A stretch of DNA of 64,000 nucleotides from Bacteroidales bacterium. Lineage in GTDB: Bacteria > Bacteroidota > Bacteroidia > Bacteroidales > 4484-276. Position 1 is the stretch's first letter, and each line of letters opens with the position of its first letter. Shown one piece after another: positions 28,660 to 38,046 of the stretch. The stretch covers positions 1-64,000 of the forward strand of contig DASRND010000002.1 of NCBI GenBank assembly GCA_035647615.1, in the 5' to 3' direction. A program made the position numbers and the translations under genes. The notes beneath the pieces were generated by a model, which was not told the origin of the DNA, made no database searches, and worked only from the letters and a program-made list of their open reading frames with translations.

Positions 28660-30927
28660 ATGGAAACACTCTATTTGATTATTGTCGTAGTGCTACTTAT
28701 GCTGGCCGTCTCCGATCTGATTATCGGCGTAAGCAACGATGCCGTCAATTTTCTCAATTCGGCTGTCGGTTCACGCGTAGCGCCTATGCACGTCATTATG
28801 ATTATTGCCAGCGCCGGCGTGCTCATTGGTACCACCTTTTCGAGTGGACTGATGGAGGTGGCCCGTAAAGGAATTTTTCATCCTGAGCAATTTGCCTTCT
28901 CAGAAATCATGATCATTTTTCTGGCGGTAATGATTACCGACGTCATGCTGCTCGACCTTTTCAACACTTTTGGATTGCCCACCTCCACCACGGTATCCAT
29001 TGTATTCGACTTGCTGGGAGCATCCGTAGCCATGTCGGTGATCAAGATCAGCCAATCGCCACTGGAAACATTGCACGACATCGGCAAATACATCAACTCC
29101 GAAAAGGCGCTGGCCATTATTACAGGTATCCTGCTCTCGGTGATCATAGCTTTTGTTGTCGGAGCGGTGGTGATGTATCTCTCGCGATTGCTCTTCACTT
29201 TTCGCTACGAGAAAAAACTCAAATATTTCGGCTCGGTATGGGGCAGCATCGCCATCACCGCCATTACTTTTTTTATGTTGATAAAAGGAGCCAAAGGCGC
29301 AAGCTTTATCACCCCGGATATGAACATCTGGATTGAAAGCCATACGTTTACCATCATCACCTATAGCCTGATTGGCTGGACTGTTATTCTGCAATTGTTG
29401 TATTGGATTTTTAAAATAAGTGCGCCCAAGCTCATTGTTCTGATAGGAACTTTTGCGCTGGCCATGGCCTTTGCCGGCAACGACCTGGTAAACTTTATCG
29501 GAGTGCCGCTGGCAGGTTTAAAATCATACCAGTTGTTTATGGCCGATGGGGGTGCCAATCCCGATGGTTTTATGATGAAGGCGCTGGCAGATCCGGTAAA
29601 TACGCCCACTTACGTCCTGTTGCTGGCCGGAATGGTGATGGTACTAGCACTCTGGTTCTCCAAAAAAGCCCGTTCAGTGCTGGCCACAAGCATCGATCTT
29701 AGCCGCCAGAGTCATGGCGAGGAGCGCTTTGGCGCTTCGGGGCTTTCCCGCTCGGTAGTGCGTGGCGCCCTTAACATCAACAAAAGCATTTCAGCATTGA
29801 TTCCTGCGTCCATCAGTGCCCGTCTCGAAAAGCGTCTTGAATATCCCAAAGACCTGAAAAAGAAAGCCAAGGCCAAAGATGCTCCTTCTTTTGATGTCAT
29901 CCGCGCCTCGATGAACCTGCTGGTAGCAAGTATTCTCATCGCTATAGGGACTTCTATAAAATTACCGCTCTCTACCACCTACGTTACTTTTATGGTAGCC
30001 ATGGGTACCTCGTTGGCCGATCGCGCATGGAATCGCGACAGCGCGGTGTATCGTATACAGGGCGTATTTTCAGTTGTCGGCGGATGGTTTCTTACAGCCA
30101 TCATGGCTTTTACGGTTGCTTTTACCGTTGCCAACATCATTTACTGGGGCGGCGTAGCAGCTATTTTCATCATGCTACTGTTGGTTGCAGTATTGATTTA
30201 TCGTACCCATGTGATGCACAAATCCAAAGAGACTGAAAAACTTGAAGAGGAAAAAGAAAACATGTATGTTCAAGAAATCCGCAACATGTCGTCGGTCTAT
30301 GCCGAATGTCAACATCAGACCACACATGCCCTCACCAAGGTACCGCAGTTTTTTGAAGCTTTGGTGAATGGTATTAATAATGAAGATCGTATTGCTCTGA
30401 AGGAGCTTAGAAAGGATGTTAAGAAATTCAACAAGAAAACTAAGAAAGCCAAAGACAACATCGACGAAACCTTGCGTAATCTTCAATTTGAACAGATAGG
30501 TACCGGTCATTTTTATGTTCAGAGCATCGACTATCAGCGAGAAATTGCCCATTGTATCAATTACATGGTCAATCCGTCTTACGAACACATTCGCAACAAC
30601 CACACGGGCTTCAACGAGAAGCAGGCCGAAGAGATGCTGCAACTCGCCAAAGGCATTACCAAAATGTACCGCGACATTATCAAAAGCATCGACTCGGGCA
30701 ACTATGTTGGTCTCGACAACATTTTGCTGCTACAGCAAAAATTGCTGGACTTGATCAATGAGATACGCATCAACCAGGTGAAACGTATCCGTACCGACGA
30801 CAAGCACCCGCGCACCAGCCTCCTGTTCCTCGATGTTTTAGCGGAAACAAAAAATATGTTGTTGTATTCTATCAACCTGTTGAAATCGCAGCGTGATTTC
30901 ATTAATGAGATCAACAACAAAAAATAG
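28660..30927 (+). CDS. PiT family inorganic phosphate transporter with PhoU-like C-terminus
   Basis: A 755-residue membrane protein. The PiT signature appears twice: near the N-terminus in IGVSNDAVNFLNSAVGSRV and in the middle in MAFAGNDLVNFIGVPLAG. About ten to twelve membrane helices span residues 1-510. The last ~235 residues are cytoplasmic and helical (YVQEIRNMSSVYAECQHQ..., DVKKFNKKTKKAKDNIDETL), matching a PhoU-like helical domain. PiT proteins carry metal-phosphate by proton or sodium symport. It is translationally close (8 bp) to the NptA-type transporter, so two unrelated phosphate carriers with similar regulatory tails are expressed together. Confidence 0.92.
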   Translation: METLYLIIVVVLLMLAVSDLIIGVSNDAVNFLNSAVGSRVAPMHVIMIIASAGVLIGTTFSSGLMEVARKGIFHPEQFAFSEIMIIFLAVMITDVMLLDLFNTFGLPTSTTVSIVFDLLGASVAMSVIKISQSPLETLHDIGKYINSEKALAIITGILLSVIIAFVVGAVVMYLSRLLFTFRYEKKLKYFGSVWGSIAITAITFFMLIKGAKGASFITPDMNIWIESHTFTIITYSLIGWTVILQLLYWIFKISAPKLIVLIGTFALAMAFAGNDLVNFIGVPLAGLKSYQLFMADGGANPDGFMMKALADPVNTPTYVLLLAGMVMVLALWFSKKARSVLATSIDLSRQSHGEERFGASGLSRSVVRGALNINKSISALIPASISARLEKRLEYPKDLKKKAKAKDAPSFDVIRASMNLLVASILIAIGTSIKLPLSTTYVTFMVAMGTSLADRAWNRDSAVYRIQGVFSVVGGWFLTAIMAFTVAFTVANIIYWGGVAAIFIMLLLVAVLIYRTHVMHKSKETEKLEEEKENMYVQEIRNMSSVYAECQHQTTHALTKVPQFFEALVNGINNEDRIALKELRKDVKKFNKKTKKAKDNIDETLRNLQFEQIGTGHFYVQSIDYQREIAHCINYMVNPSYEHIRNNHTGFNEKQAEEMLQLAKGITKMYRDIIKSIDSGNYVGLDNILLLQQKLLDLINEIRINQVKRIRTDDKHPRTSLLFLDVLAETKNMLLYSINLLKSQRDFINEINNKK

Positions 30928-30974
30928 AATTTAAATATACAAGACAACAGAATTCTAAGAAACAAAGCAATTCG

Positions 30975-31409
30975 TACAGTAAATATTTCAGCTTCCAAGC
31001 AGGAGATCTCCCCTCTCCTGACTTCGACAATGCGTCACCCTAAATTTTTTGTCCGGATTTTCTACCTTGTTTTGTAGGCCACTTTATAGCTTCGTAACCG
31101 ATTAAAATCCTACGACAATTTATTAAATTTCAAGGGGGGAAAAAGCTCCGTAGGAGCGATATTATGGTAGAATGAAGTAACGGTAAAAACGCAAATCTCC
31201 TCAGGAGCGGCATTATCGAGAACTAAAGATATTTTCTGTTGAATTATCAATTTTAATGCTTCCATAATATCGCCTCTACGAGGCTTTTTTCTCCGGTTCT
31301 CAATTTTCTACCATACTGTCACCTCTACGAGGCTCTTGCCACAAGCCTTTATTTCATTCAAGTACTACTCAAAAATAATTTTTTGTCACTATTGTTGCCC
31401 TGTTCCCCA
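30975..31409. repeat. Tandem non-coding unit, copy 1 (~435 bp)
   Basis: This is the first of two head-to-tail copies, starting GTACAGTAAATATTTC and ending CCCTGTTCCCC. It is non-coding and rich in internal symmetry: AGCTCCGTAGGAGCG hairpins near the 5' side face CGCCTCTACGAGGC hairpins near the 3' side, and TATTATGGTAGAA pairs with TTCTACCATA. The unit could therefore fold into one long stem with side hairpins. It differs from copy 2 at about 15 positions. No ORF is shared. Confidence 0.85.
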
Positions 31410-31846
31410 GTACAGTAAATATTTCTGCTTCCAAGCAGGAGATCTCCCCTCTCCTGACTTCGACAATGCGTCACCTTAAATTTTTTGTCCGGATTTTCTG
31501 TTTTGTTTTGTAGGCTCACTTTATAGCTTCGTAACCGATTAAAATCCTACGACAATTTATTACATTTCAAGGGGAAAAAAAGCTCCGTAGGAGCGATATT
31601 ATGGTAGAATGAAGTAACGGTGAAAACGCAAAGCTCCGTAGGAGCGGCATTATCGAGAACTAAAGATATTTTCTGTTGAATTATCAATTTTAATGCTCCC
31701 ATAATGTCGCCTCTACGAGGCTTTTTTCTCCGGTTCTCAATTTTCTACCATAATGTCACCTCTACGAGGCTCTTGCCACAAGCCGTTATTTCATTCAAGT
31801 AGTACTCAAAAATAATTTTTCGTCACTATTGTTGCCCTGTTCCCCA
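31410..31846. repeat. Tandem non-coding unit, copy 2 (~437 bp)
   Basis: This second copy abuts copy 1 without spacer. In it the second hairpin reads AAGCTCCGTAGGAGCGGC, where copy 1 has AATCTCCTCAGGAGCGGC, so copy 2 keeps the symmetrical form. It ends 35 bp before the convergent prmC stop. Confidence 0.85.
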
Positions 31847-31881
31847 GCATAACGACTGATACCTGTTTTGCCTATCCTTAG

Positions 31882-32754
31882 TTATTCCGACTTTTGCGCC
31901 CTCACCATACGGATGCATCCACGCAGATCGTGGCGCAGCTCAATGTTTTGATAACCTGATGCGGCCAATATCCCGCGCGTTTCATTACCAAAGCGTTCAT
32001 TTATTTCCATAAAAATATTGCCACCCGAAGTCAGATGCGTTTGCGCAAAAGCTATGATGTGCCGATAAAATAGCAGTGGATCGGCATCGCTTACGTAAAG
32101 AGCGCCCGCCGGTTCGTAATCCAAAACGTTGGCCTGCATCTGAGCTTTGTCCGATTCGGTGACATAAGGCGGATTGCTGACGATAACATCAAACAGAGGG
32201 AATTGATGGTGTTGACTGCTGTCGGTAATATCGATTCTGAACCATTTCACCGATAGCTGCAAAGCTGCACCATTGGCCGCAGCAACTTCGAGTGCTTCGG
32301 CGTTTACATCCAATCCCCAAATTTCGGCTTTAGCCAAACCTTTACAAAGTGCCAAAGCTATGGCTCCGCTGCCGGTGCCGATGTCGAGAAACCTTAATGA
32401 ATCAGTGGTTTTGTATGTTTTAACAATCCATTCCACAAGCTCTTCCGTTTCCGGGCGGGGTATCAGCACCCGCTCATCCACGAGCAGCCGAAGGCCATAA
32501 AAGTCGGTATGACCAAGGATGTATTGAATAGGCCGATGCTGCAGAAGCTCTTTGCATGCAAAATGTATTTTAAGGATTTGAGATTCCGAGAGACGCAAAT
32601 CTTTATTGGCAATACGCTCTACCCGGCTAATGCCTGCAGTTTCTGAAAGTAAAATATCGAATAGGCTGTTTGCTTCCTGCTCAGGATATAGCTTTCGAAG
32701 GTTTCCAGTGTAGGTTGCCCTGATATCTGTAACTTTGTTGCTTTTAATGTTCAA
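31882..32754 (-). CDS. prmC: Peptide chain release factor N5-glutamine methyltransferase
   Basis: About 290 residues. The enzyme methylates the Gln of the GGQ motif in release factors, using S-adenosylmethionine. The N-terminal helical domain (about 1-80) precedes a Rossmann methyltransferase with LDIGTGSGAIALAL (SAM loop) and the substrate-binding VIVSNPPYV. Start choice: the only ATG (32793) would overlap the divergent xdhC start by 19 bp and add a non-family tail. The in-frame TTG at 32754 avoids the overlap and gives the usual length, so I prefer it with moderate confidence. Confidence 0.9.
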   Translation of the reverse strand: MNIKSNKVTDIRATYTGNLRKLYPEQEANSLFDILLSETAGISRVERIANKDLRLSESQILKIHFACKELLQHRPIQYILGHTDFYGLRLLVDERVLIPRPETEELVEWIVKTYKTTDSLRFLDIGTGSGAIALALCKGLAKAEIWGLDVNAEALEVAAANGAALQLSVKWFRIDITDSSQHHQFPLFDVIVSNPPYVTESDKAQMQANVLDYEPAGALYVSDADPLLFYRHIIAFAQTHLTSGGNIFMEINERFGNETRGILAASGYQNIELRHDLRGCIRMVRAQKSE

Positions 32755-32774
32755 AACAAAACCTTGTTGATAAA

Positions 32775-33536
32775 ATGGAAAATATTTTTGCAAAAATAGA
32801 CGAAATAAAAAGCTCGGGACAAGTGGCCGCGTTGTGCATTATAACTGATACCAGCGGCTCGGCACCGCGCAAAGCGGGCGCCAAGATGATTGTAACAGAA
32901 GCAGGCGCGTCGTACGGCACCATTGGCGGTGGCCAGCTGGAGCAACAGGTAACGGAGCAGGCACTCAGGCTTTGCCGCGAGCGTCAGCAACCTGTCACGC
33001 TACACATCGATCTCAAAGACGACACCTCCATGCACTGTGGCGGCAAAGTGTCGGTGTATGTGGAACCGCTGCTGCCCGATGAGCGGCTCGTGATCTTTGG
33101 CGCCGGACATGTTGGAGCAGCCCTGGCGCGTCTGGCACGTATGCTTGGTTTTTCGGTAACGCTGGTCGACAATCGTGAAAATCTTACCAAACCATTGATC
33201 GAAGAAGGTTTTGAAGTGATCGCGGAGGAGTATATTCCGGCAGCACAAAATCTCGCAACCAATGATCATAGTTTTTTGGTTGTGACAACACCGCAGCACC
33301 GGTACGATCATGAGGTGACGGGCATCCTGGCGCAAAAACCAAACAGATATCTGGGCATGATTGGCAGCCGCCGCAAGGTAGCAGAAGCGCAACAATATTT
33401 TCTCGACAATAAAATTATCGATCAACCGACAATTGATAAGATAGACATGCCCATCGGGATTCCTTTCAATGCACAAACGCCCGCCGAAATAGCCATAAGC
33501 ATCCTTGCCAAAATTATCGACGTGCGGAATAGCTGA
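32775..33536 (+). CDS. XdhC/CoxI family molybdenum-cofactor maturation protein
   Basis: A 253-residue protein. An N-terminal XdhC/CoxI domain (about 1-80: DTSGSAPRKAGAKM, GTIGGGQLEQQV) is followed by a Rossmann domain (about 100-240: LVIFGAGHVGAALARLA, LGMIGSRRK). XdhC proteins bind molybdenum cofactor, promote its sulfuration and insert it into xanthine-dehydrogenase-type enzymes. The Cys in SMHCGGKV is in the region that binds cofactor in the family. No molybdoenzyme gene is present in the window, so its client is unknown. It is divergent from prmC. Confidence 0.9.
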   Translation: MENIFAKIDEIKSSGQVAALCIITDTSGSAPRKAGAKMIVTEAGASYGTIGGGQLEQQVTEQALRLCRERQQPVTLHIDLKDDTSMHCGGKVSVYVEPLLPDERLVIFGAGHVGAALARLARMLGFSVTLVDNRENLTKPLIEEGFEVIAEEYIPAAQNLATNDHSFLVVTTPQHRYDHEVTGILAQKPNRYLGMIGSRRKVAEAQQYFLDNKIIDQPTIDKIDMPIGIPFNAQTPAEIAISILAKIIDVRNS

Positions 33537-33545
33537 TGGAAGAAG

Positions 33546-33592
33546 AGCATGGCGCGTGGCGCGTGGAGCATGGCGCGTGGAGCATGGCGCTT
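33546..33592 (+). repeat. Short GC-rich tandem repeat (GGCGCGTGGAGCAT)
   Basis: About three to four imperfect units of GCATGGCGCGTGG lie within the 312-bp gap between xdhC and the carboxypeptidase. The rest of the gap is AT-rich and holds a -7 element at 33818. Confidence 0.7.
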
Positions 33593-33817
33593 GATCGAGA
33601 AAAAAATTTTTTGAATTTCCTGAAACTTTTTTTGAATATTTAATGATGAAATTAAAAACCACCTGCTGTGGGCTGGCAACTGCGAACTCTTGACTGTCGG
33701 CTCACTAACCTCTAATTTCTAACCTTTTATATCCAATTTCTATTTCTAAAATAGTCATTCGTTATTCATGGGCAAAAAAATAGTTTGATGAATGGGTCGC
33801 GAACTCATAGTTTTGGA

Positions 33818-33825
33818 TACATTTG
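33818..33825 (+). promoter_or_regulatory. -7 element deciding the carboxypeptidase start
   Basis: TACATTTG lies between an upstream in-frame ATG (33792) and the ATG at 33849. Transcription from here would exclude the upstream start. Confidence 0.5.
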
Positions 33826-33848
33826 CCCTGTTAATAGAGACCAAAGGC

Positions 33849-36398
33849 ATGGTGAGACGATTATTGTTATTGATAATTCTTTGCGGAACAGCAAGCGTTA
33901 TTTCTGCACAGGAGACTGATTATTACCTCATACAAATTAATTCTGATGCTGCTTTGCTTCGGCAGATTTCCGAAATGGGAATTTCTATCGACCTCCAGGG
34001 AGCAGATGGAACAGCTACTTTGGAGGTTTCGGCTGACGAGCTGAAGCTGCTCGACCGTCATCATATCAGATATAAAACACTAATTACTAACTTATCGGGA
34101 TACTATGCTGACCGCAATAAAGGCATGAATCCGACGGAAGTCACCGAACATTTCCGAAATTCTAAAGCGTATCGTGTTCCCGAAAACTTTTCCCTGGGCA
34201 GCATGGGTGGCTTTTGTACTTACGACGAAATGCTGGCACACCTCGACAACATGCGCGCGCTCTACCCTGAGCTTATCAGTGCACGTGAGGCGCTGCCCGG
34301 TTTTACCATCGAAGGACAACAGGTGTTCTGGCTTCGCATCTCTGACAATCCTGACCAGGACGAACCGGAACCTGCAGTTTTTTACAACTCCCTGATCCAC
34401 TCCCGCGAACCAGTATCGATGCAGCAGATGCTTTATTACATGTATTTCCTGCTCGAAAATTATTACTCTGATGCTAACATCCAGCGCCTGGTGGACAACA
34501 CCGAGATGTATTTTGTCCCCTGCATCAATCCCGACGGTTATTTGCACAATCAGGCTACCAATCCTAATGGCGGCGGCATGTGGCGCAAAAACCGGCGGCG
34601 GATCAACAACAAGCCTGTTGGTGTGGATATAAACCGCAATTTTGGCTACAAATGGGGATACGATAATTATGGCTCCTCGGCTATTCACAGTAGTAGCACC
34701 TACCGGGGGGAAAGTCCTTTTTCGGAACCGGAGACTTGTATAATCCGCGATTTCGCCCTGCAACACTCCTTTAACATCGTGCTCAATTGTCACTCTTACG
34801 GCAATTATCTGTTACAACCTTTTGGCTATTCCAACACTGCCAATCCCGCCGATTGTGATTTGTTGCAGCACACCTCCGACCGGCTCACCGGCTGGAATAA
34901 TTTTACCGGCGGATCTACCTCGCGTTTGCTTTATCTGGTGAATGGCGACGCCACCGATTGGTTTTACGCCGACACCACCAAACAGATGGCGCTAGCCTAT
35001 ACCGTGGAGATCGGTAACAATCTCGATGGCTTCTGGCCGTCGATGGCGCGCATCATTCCGCTTTGTGAGCAGATGGTGCAGGTTAATCTGGAGGCTGCCA
35101 GGATTGCCGGATCGTATGTGGAGGCGCACGATTTCTCACCGATGAATCTTTCTGAAAAGAATGGTTATTTAAAAATTGGTTTAAATCGCTCAGGATTGGA
35201 AGATGCTCCCGTAACACTTTCGATAAAACCATTGGGCGAAACGTTTGCTTCGACTGGCGCCGCCAAAGTCATCCCATCATTGCCATTGCACGAGCTGATG
35301 ATCGATTCGATAAGTTATGCGCTAAAACCCGGATTGCTGACGGGACAAAAGTTGCAATATGTAATTACCATCCAAAATGAAAGATTTGTAACGCACGACA
35401 CGATTACTAAATACACGGGCGAAGCGGAGCTAATCTTCTACGACAATTGCGACGATGCCAGCCATTGGATCAGCAATGCATGGATTTCCGATACACTGCA
35501 TGCGCACTCAGCGCCGGGCAGCATCATCAGCAACAGTGGTTCGTATTATCCGGTAAATCAGGAGGCGCTGATCGTACTTGACAGAAATATTCCCGTTGCC
35601 GGAACTGACGCTCTATGGGTGCGTTTTTTTACAAAGTGGGATTTGGATGGCGGGCGCGATTTTGTGCGTTTTATTGTCTCAAGCGATGGCGGCACCAGTT
35701 GGGAGCCGCTTGCCGGACGCTATACTTTGCCAGCCTGGATCGACGGGGAGCAGATGCCCGTTTTTATGAATAAATGCAACAAGTGGGTGGAAGTGTGGAT
35801 TTTGGTGCCGTTAAAAGATACCGCGCCGCTGCAGCTTGGGTTTTTGCTAACGAGCGATCACAAGATAAGCAAAGCAGGGTTTTGGTTTGATGATTTCCGT
35901 ATCGAAGCCCTTAGAAATTCAGAGCAGCAGCTAATCACTATTCCTGAAGGCTGGTCGGGTATCAGCTGCTATTTGTATTCCGGCGCTCCGGAACTGCCCG
36001 AATTTTTTGGGGAGCATCTCGGTGAAGTTGTTTTCCTGGAGGATGAGCAGGATTTCTATCAGCCCGGCAACGGCAACAGCACGCTCTCGGCGTGGGATTC
36101 AGATTATGGCTATCTCATCAAAACAGCGGCGCCCTTTGTCCTTGAAGTGAAAGGACAAACAAAAAAAACCGGGTCGTATCTGCTTTCGGCCGGCTGGAGC
36201 CTGATGCCTGTATTTTCGGATACTGAAATAGCGGTAAATACGATCTTCAGCGAGCCGGCCTCCAGTATTGTGATGCTAAAAGAAGCTGCCGGAACACAGA
36301 TTTATTGGCCGGCCAAAGGAATCGAAACTTTGCAGACCTTGCAGCCCGGCAAATCCTATTTTATCTTTTTGAATAATGAAGCGACGATTACATACTAG
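33849..36398 (+). CDS. Secreted M14 family zinc carboxypeptidase
   Basis: An 849-residue protein from the ATG at 33849, which opens a signal peptide (MVRRLLLLIILCGTASVISAQ); the longer ATG at 33792 would bury it. The M14 catalytic domain spans about residues 110-430. Zinc ligands are His and Glu in the HSREPVS motif and a second His in LNCHSYG, and the catalytic Glu lies in YTVEIGNN. Substrate-binding residues fall in NPDGYLHNQ, GVDINRNFGYKWG and NRR. The C-terminal half is beta-rich (a jelly-roll-like region near 550-690 with FFTKWDLDGGRDFV), probably for binding or stability. It removes C-terminal residues from extracellular peptides. No T9SS sorting domain is visible at its end. Confidence 0.93.
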   Translation: MVRRLLLLIILCGTASVISAQETDYYLIQINSDAALLRQISEMGISIDLQGADGTATLEVSADELKLLDRHHIRYKTLITNLSGYYADRNKGMNPTEVTEHFRNSKAYRVPENFSLGSMGGFCTYDEMLAHLDNMRALYPELISAREALPGFTIEGQQVFWLRISDNPDQDEPEPAVFYNSLIHSREPVSMQQMLYYMYFLLENYYSDANIQRLVDNTEMYFVPCINPDGYLHNQATNPNGGGMWRKNRRRINNKPVGVDINRNFGYKWGYDNYGSSAIHSSSTYRGESPFSEPETCIIRDFALQHSFNIVLNCHSYGNYLLQPFGYSNTANPADCDLLQHTSDRLTGWNNFTGGSTSRLLYLVNGDATDWFYADTTKQMALAYTVEIGNNLDGFWPSMARIIPLCEQMVQVNLEAARIAGSYVEAHDFSPMNLSEKNGYLKIGLNRSGLEDAPVTLSIKPLGETFASTGAAKVIPSLPLHELMIDSISYALKPGLLTGQKLQYVITIQNERFVTHDTITKYTGEAELIFYDNCDDASHWISNAWISDTLHAHSAPGSIISNSGSYYPVNQEALIVLDRNIPVAGTDALWVRFFTKWDLDGGRDFVRFIVSSDGGTSWEPLAGRYTLPAWIDGEQMPVFMNKCNKWVEVWILVPLKDTAPLQLGFLLTSDHKISKAGFWFDDFRIEALRNSEQQLITIPEGWSGISCYLYSGAPELPEFFGEHLGEVVFLEDEQDFYQPGNGNSTLSAWDSDYGYLIKTAAPFVLEVKGQTKKTGSYLLSAGWSLMPVFSDTEIAVNTIFSEPASSIVMLKEAAGTQIYWPAKGIETLQTLQPGKSYFIFLNNEATITY

Positions 36399-36524
36399 GG
36401 AGTTTTCGGGTTATCAGTTTGTTGGGTTATTGATATTATGACTTGTTAATTTTTTGTTTTTTTGCTTTTGGAAATTAATTATGAAATGAAGGAATTGTAA
36501 GCAACGATAAATTACCCAAAGCTG

Positions 36525-37922
36525 ATGAATGCAAGAAGAGTTATGAGACGAAACTTTTTATTTTTAATAATCATTCTTTTGCCTGCCGGGCTTTTGGCAC
36601 AGCAGGCAACCATTACAGGCACCATCACCGGGTTGCCGGATGCCGCCATCAAAATCACCGATTTTTACGGTAACGAAAACCGGTTGATCGATTCGGTGAG
36701 AACGGATGCCACGGGATCTTTTGGCGTTTCTTTTTCGCAACAGCAGCCTACAGGTCTTTATCGGCTGCGCTGGAACGACCGCGATTATCTCGATATTATT
36801 TACGATCAGCAGCCTGTGGTTTATAAAACTGACCTCAGCGCTTTGATTGATAGCCTTGTTTTTATTAAATCATTGCAAAACCAGCATTATTATCAATATC
36901 TCAATCTGCGCAATATGACGCAGTTTAAGCTGGAGCTGATAGAGCCGGTGCTGACCTATTATCCTGCCGACAGCACCGATTTTTATAATGCCGTACGCAC
37001 CGAACATGAGGAAGTGCAGCAGCAACTGGCCGATCTTGTTGCTTCCATTCGCAACCAACACCCCGAAAGCTTTGCTGCCAGCCTGGTGCAGGCCGACTAT
37101 ATGCCGCCGATGCCCGAAACCTTGCAGCCAGAAGAACAGTTGCAATACCTGCGTGTTCACTTTTTTGATGCCGTCAATTTTGAAGACACTTCGCTGCTTT
37201 ACAGCAATATCGTTTCTAATAAAATTCTTCAATATCTTTCTTTGTATCAAAATAACCGGCTCAACAAAGACCAGCTTGAGATTGAGTTTATCAAGGCTGT
37301 CGATCGCATCATGGCGGTTACCAGCGTCAACCAGATGATGTACGAATATGCGCTCGACTTTCTCATACGTGGATTTGAGAGTTATGGTTTTGATAAAGTA
37401 AATAATTACATTGCCGATCATATTTCTTTCGACGAAAGCTGCGTGAACAGTGAGCGCAAGGCAGCTCTTGAGAAAAAGGTGGAGCGTTTCAAAAAATTCG
37501 CCATCGGCGAAAAAGCACCCGACTTTACTGCGGCAACCCTCGACGGCAAAAAGATCACCTTGTCGGAAATGAAATCTGGTTACACGCTGCTTCTGTTCTG
37601 GGCGACGTGGTGCGCACATTGCCCGCAATTGGTAAAAGATATTGCCACCATTTACGAACCGGCACACAACAAAGGTCTCGAAATTGTCGCCGTTTCGATG
37701 GACGATAATCCCGAAAAACTGCAAAGATTTCTTAGCGAAGGAAATTTCCCGTGGATACAAATTGCCGACTATCAGAAATGGCAGGGGCCGCTGGTGCAGC
37801 AATACGATATTTACGCCACGCCCACCATGCTGTTGCTCTTCAGCGACCAGACCATCCTGGCGCGTCCGGTCAACTTCGATGAGCTGAAGAATGCGCTGTT
37901 TGAACGAAATATCCTGCACTAG
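36525..37922 (+). CDS. TlpA-like thioredoxin-fold protein, exported
   Basis: A 465-residue protein. The N-terminal signal (a hydrophobic stretch ending LLAQQ) is followed by a DUF4369-like beta domain (about 25-120), a helical middle, and a C-terminal AhpC/TSA-TlpA thioredoxin domain (about 330-465). The active-site motif is WATWCAHCP (CxxC). These proteins act as periplasmic disulfide reductases or isomerases, for example in cytochrome maturation. Two ATGs (36525 and 36543) are both compatible with a signal peptide. It is followed by a hairpin terminator shared with the convergent HD-like gene. Confidence 0.88.
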   Translation: MNARRVMRRNFLFLIIILLPAGLLAQQATITGTITGLPDAAIKITDFYGNENRLIDSVRTDATGSFGVSFSQQQPTGLYRLRWNDRDYLDIIYDQQPVVYKTDLSALIDSLVFIKSLQNQHYYQYLNLRNMTQFKLELIEPVLTYYPADSTDFYNAVRTEHEEVQQQLADLVASIRNQHPESFAASLVQADYMPPMPETLQPEEQLQYLRVHFFDAVNFEDTSLLYSNIVSNKILQYLSLYQNNRLNKDQLEIEFIKAVDRIMAVTSVNQMMYEYALDFLIRGFESYGFDKVNNYIADHISFDESCVNSERKAALEKKVERFKKFAIGEKAPDFTAATLDGKKITLSEMKSGYTLLLFWATWCAHCPQLVKDIATIYEPAHNKGLEIVAVSMDDNPEKLQRFLSEGNFPWIQIADYQKWQGPLVQQYDIYATPTMLLLFSDQTILARPVNFDELKNALFERNILH

Positions 37923-37984
37923 CAAATTTCATCGACAATAAGATCGATTCTAATTTCCAACCTCTAACTTCAAAAATCATCAAT

Positions 37985-38023
37985 AAAAAAAGGCTGTTGC
38001 AAATCAATGCAGCAGCCTTTTTT
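37985..38023. terminator. Bidirectional terminator
   Basis: AAAAAAAGGCTGTTGC pairs with GCAGCAGCC and TTTTTT, with an 8-nt loop. It is U-rich in both directions and lies between the convergent TlpA-like and HD-like genes. Confidence 0.85.
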
Positions 38024-38046
38024 CAATTTATTCTAAAATTAAAAAC

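Noticed and set aside
30975-31846. CRISPR array reading of the repeat region
   Set aside because: Only two long abutting copies with no regularly spaced short repeats, no spacers and no cas genes.
36870-37925. Minus-strand frame of 351 codons opposite the TlpA-like gene
   Set aside because: Antisense shadow of a gene with a clear CxxC thioredoxin motif and signal peptide.
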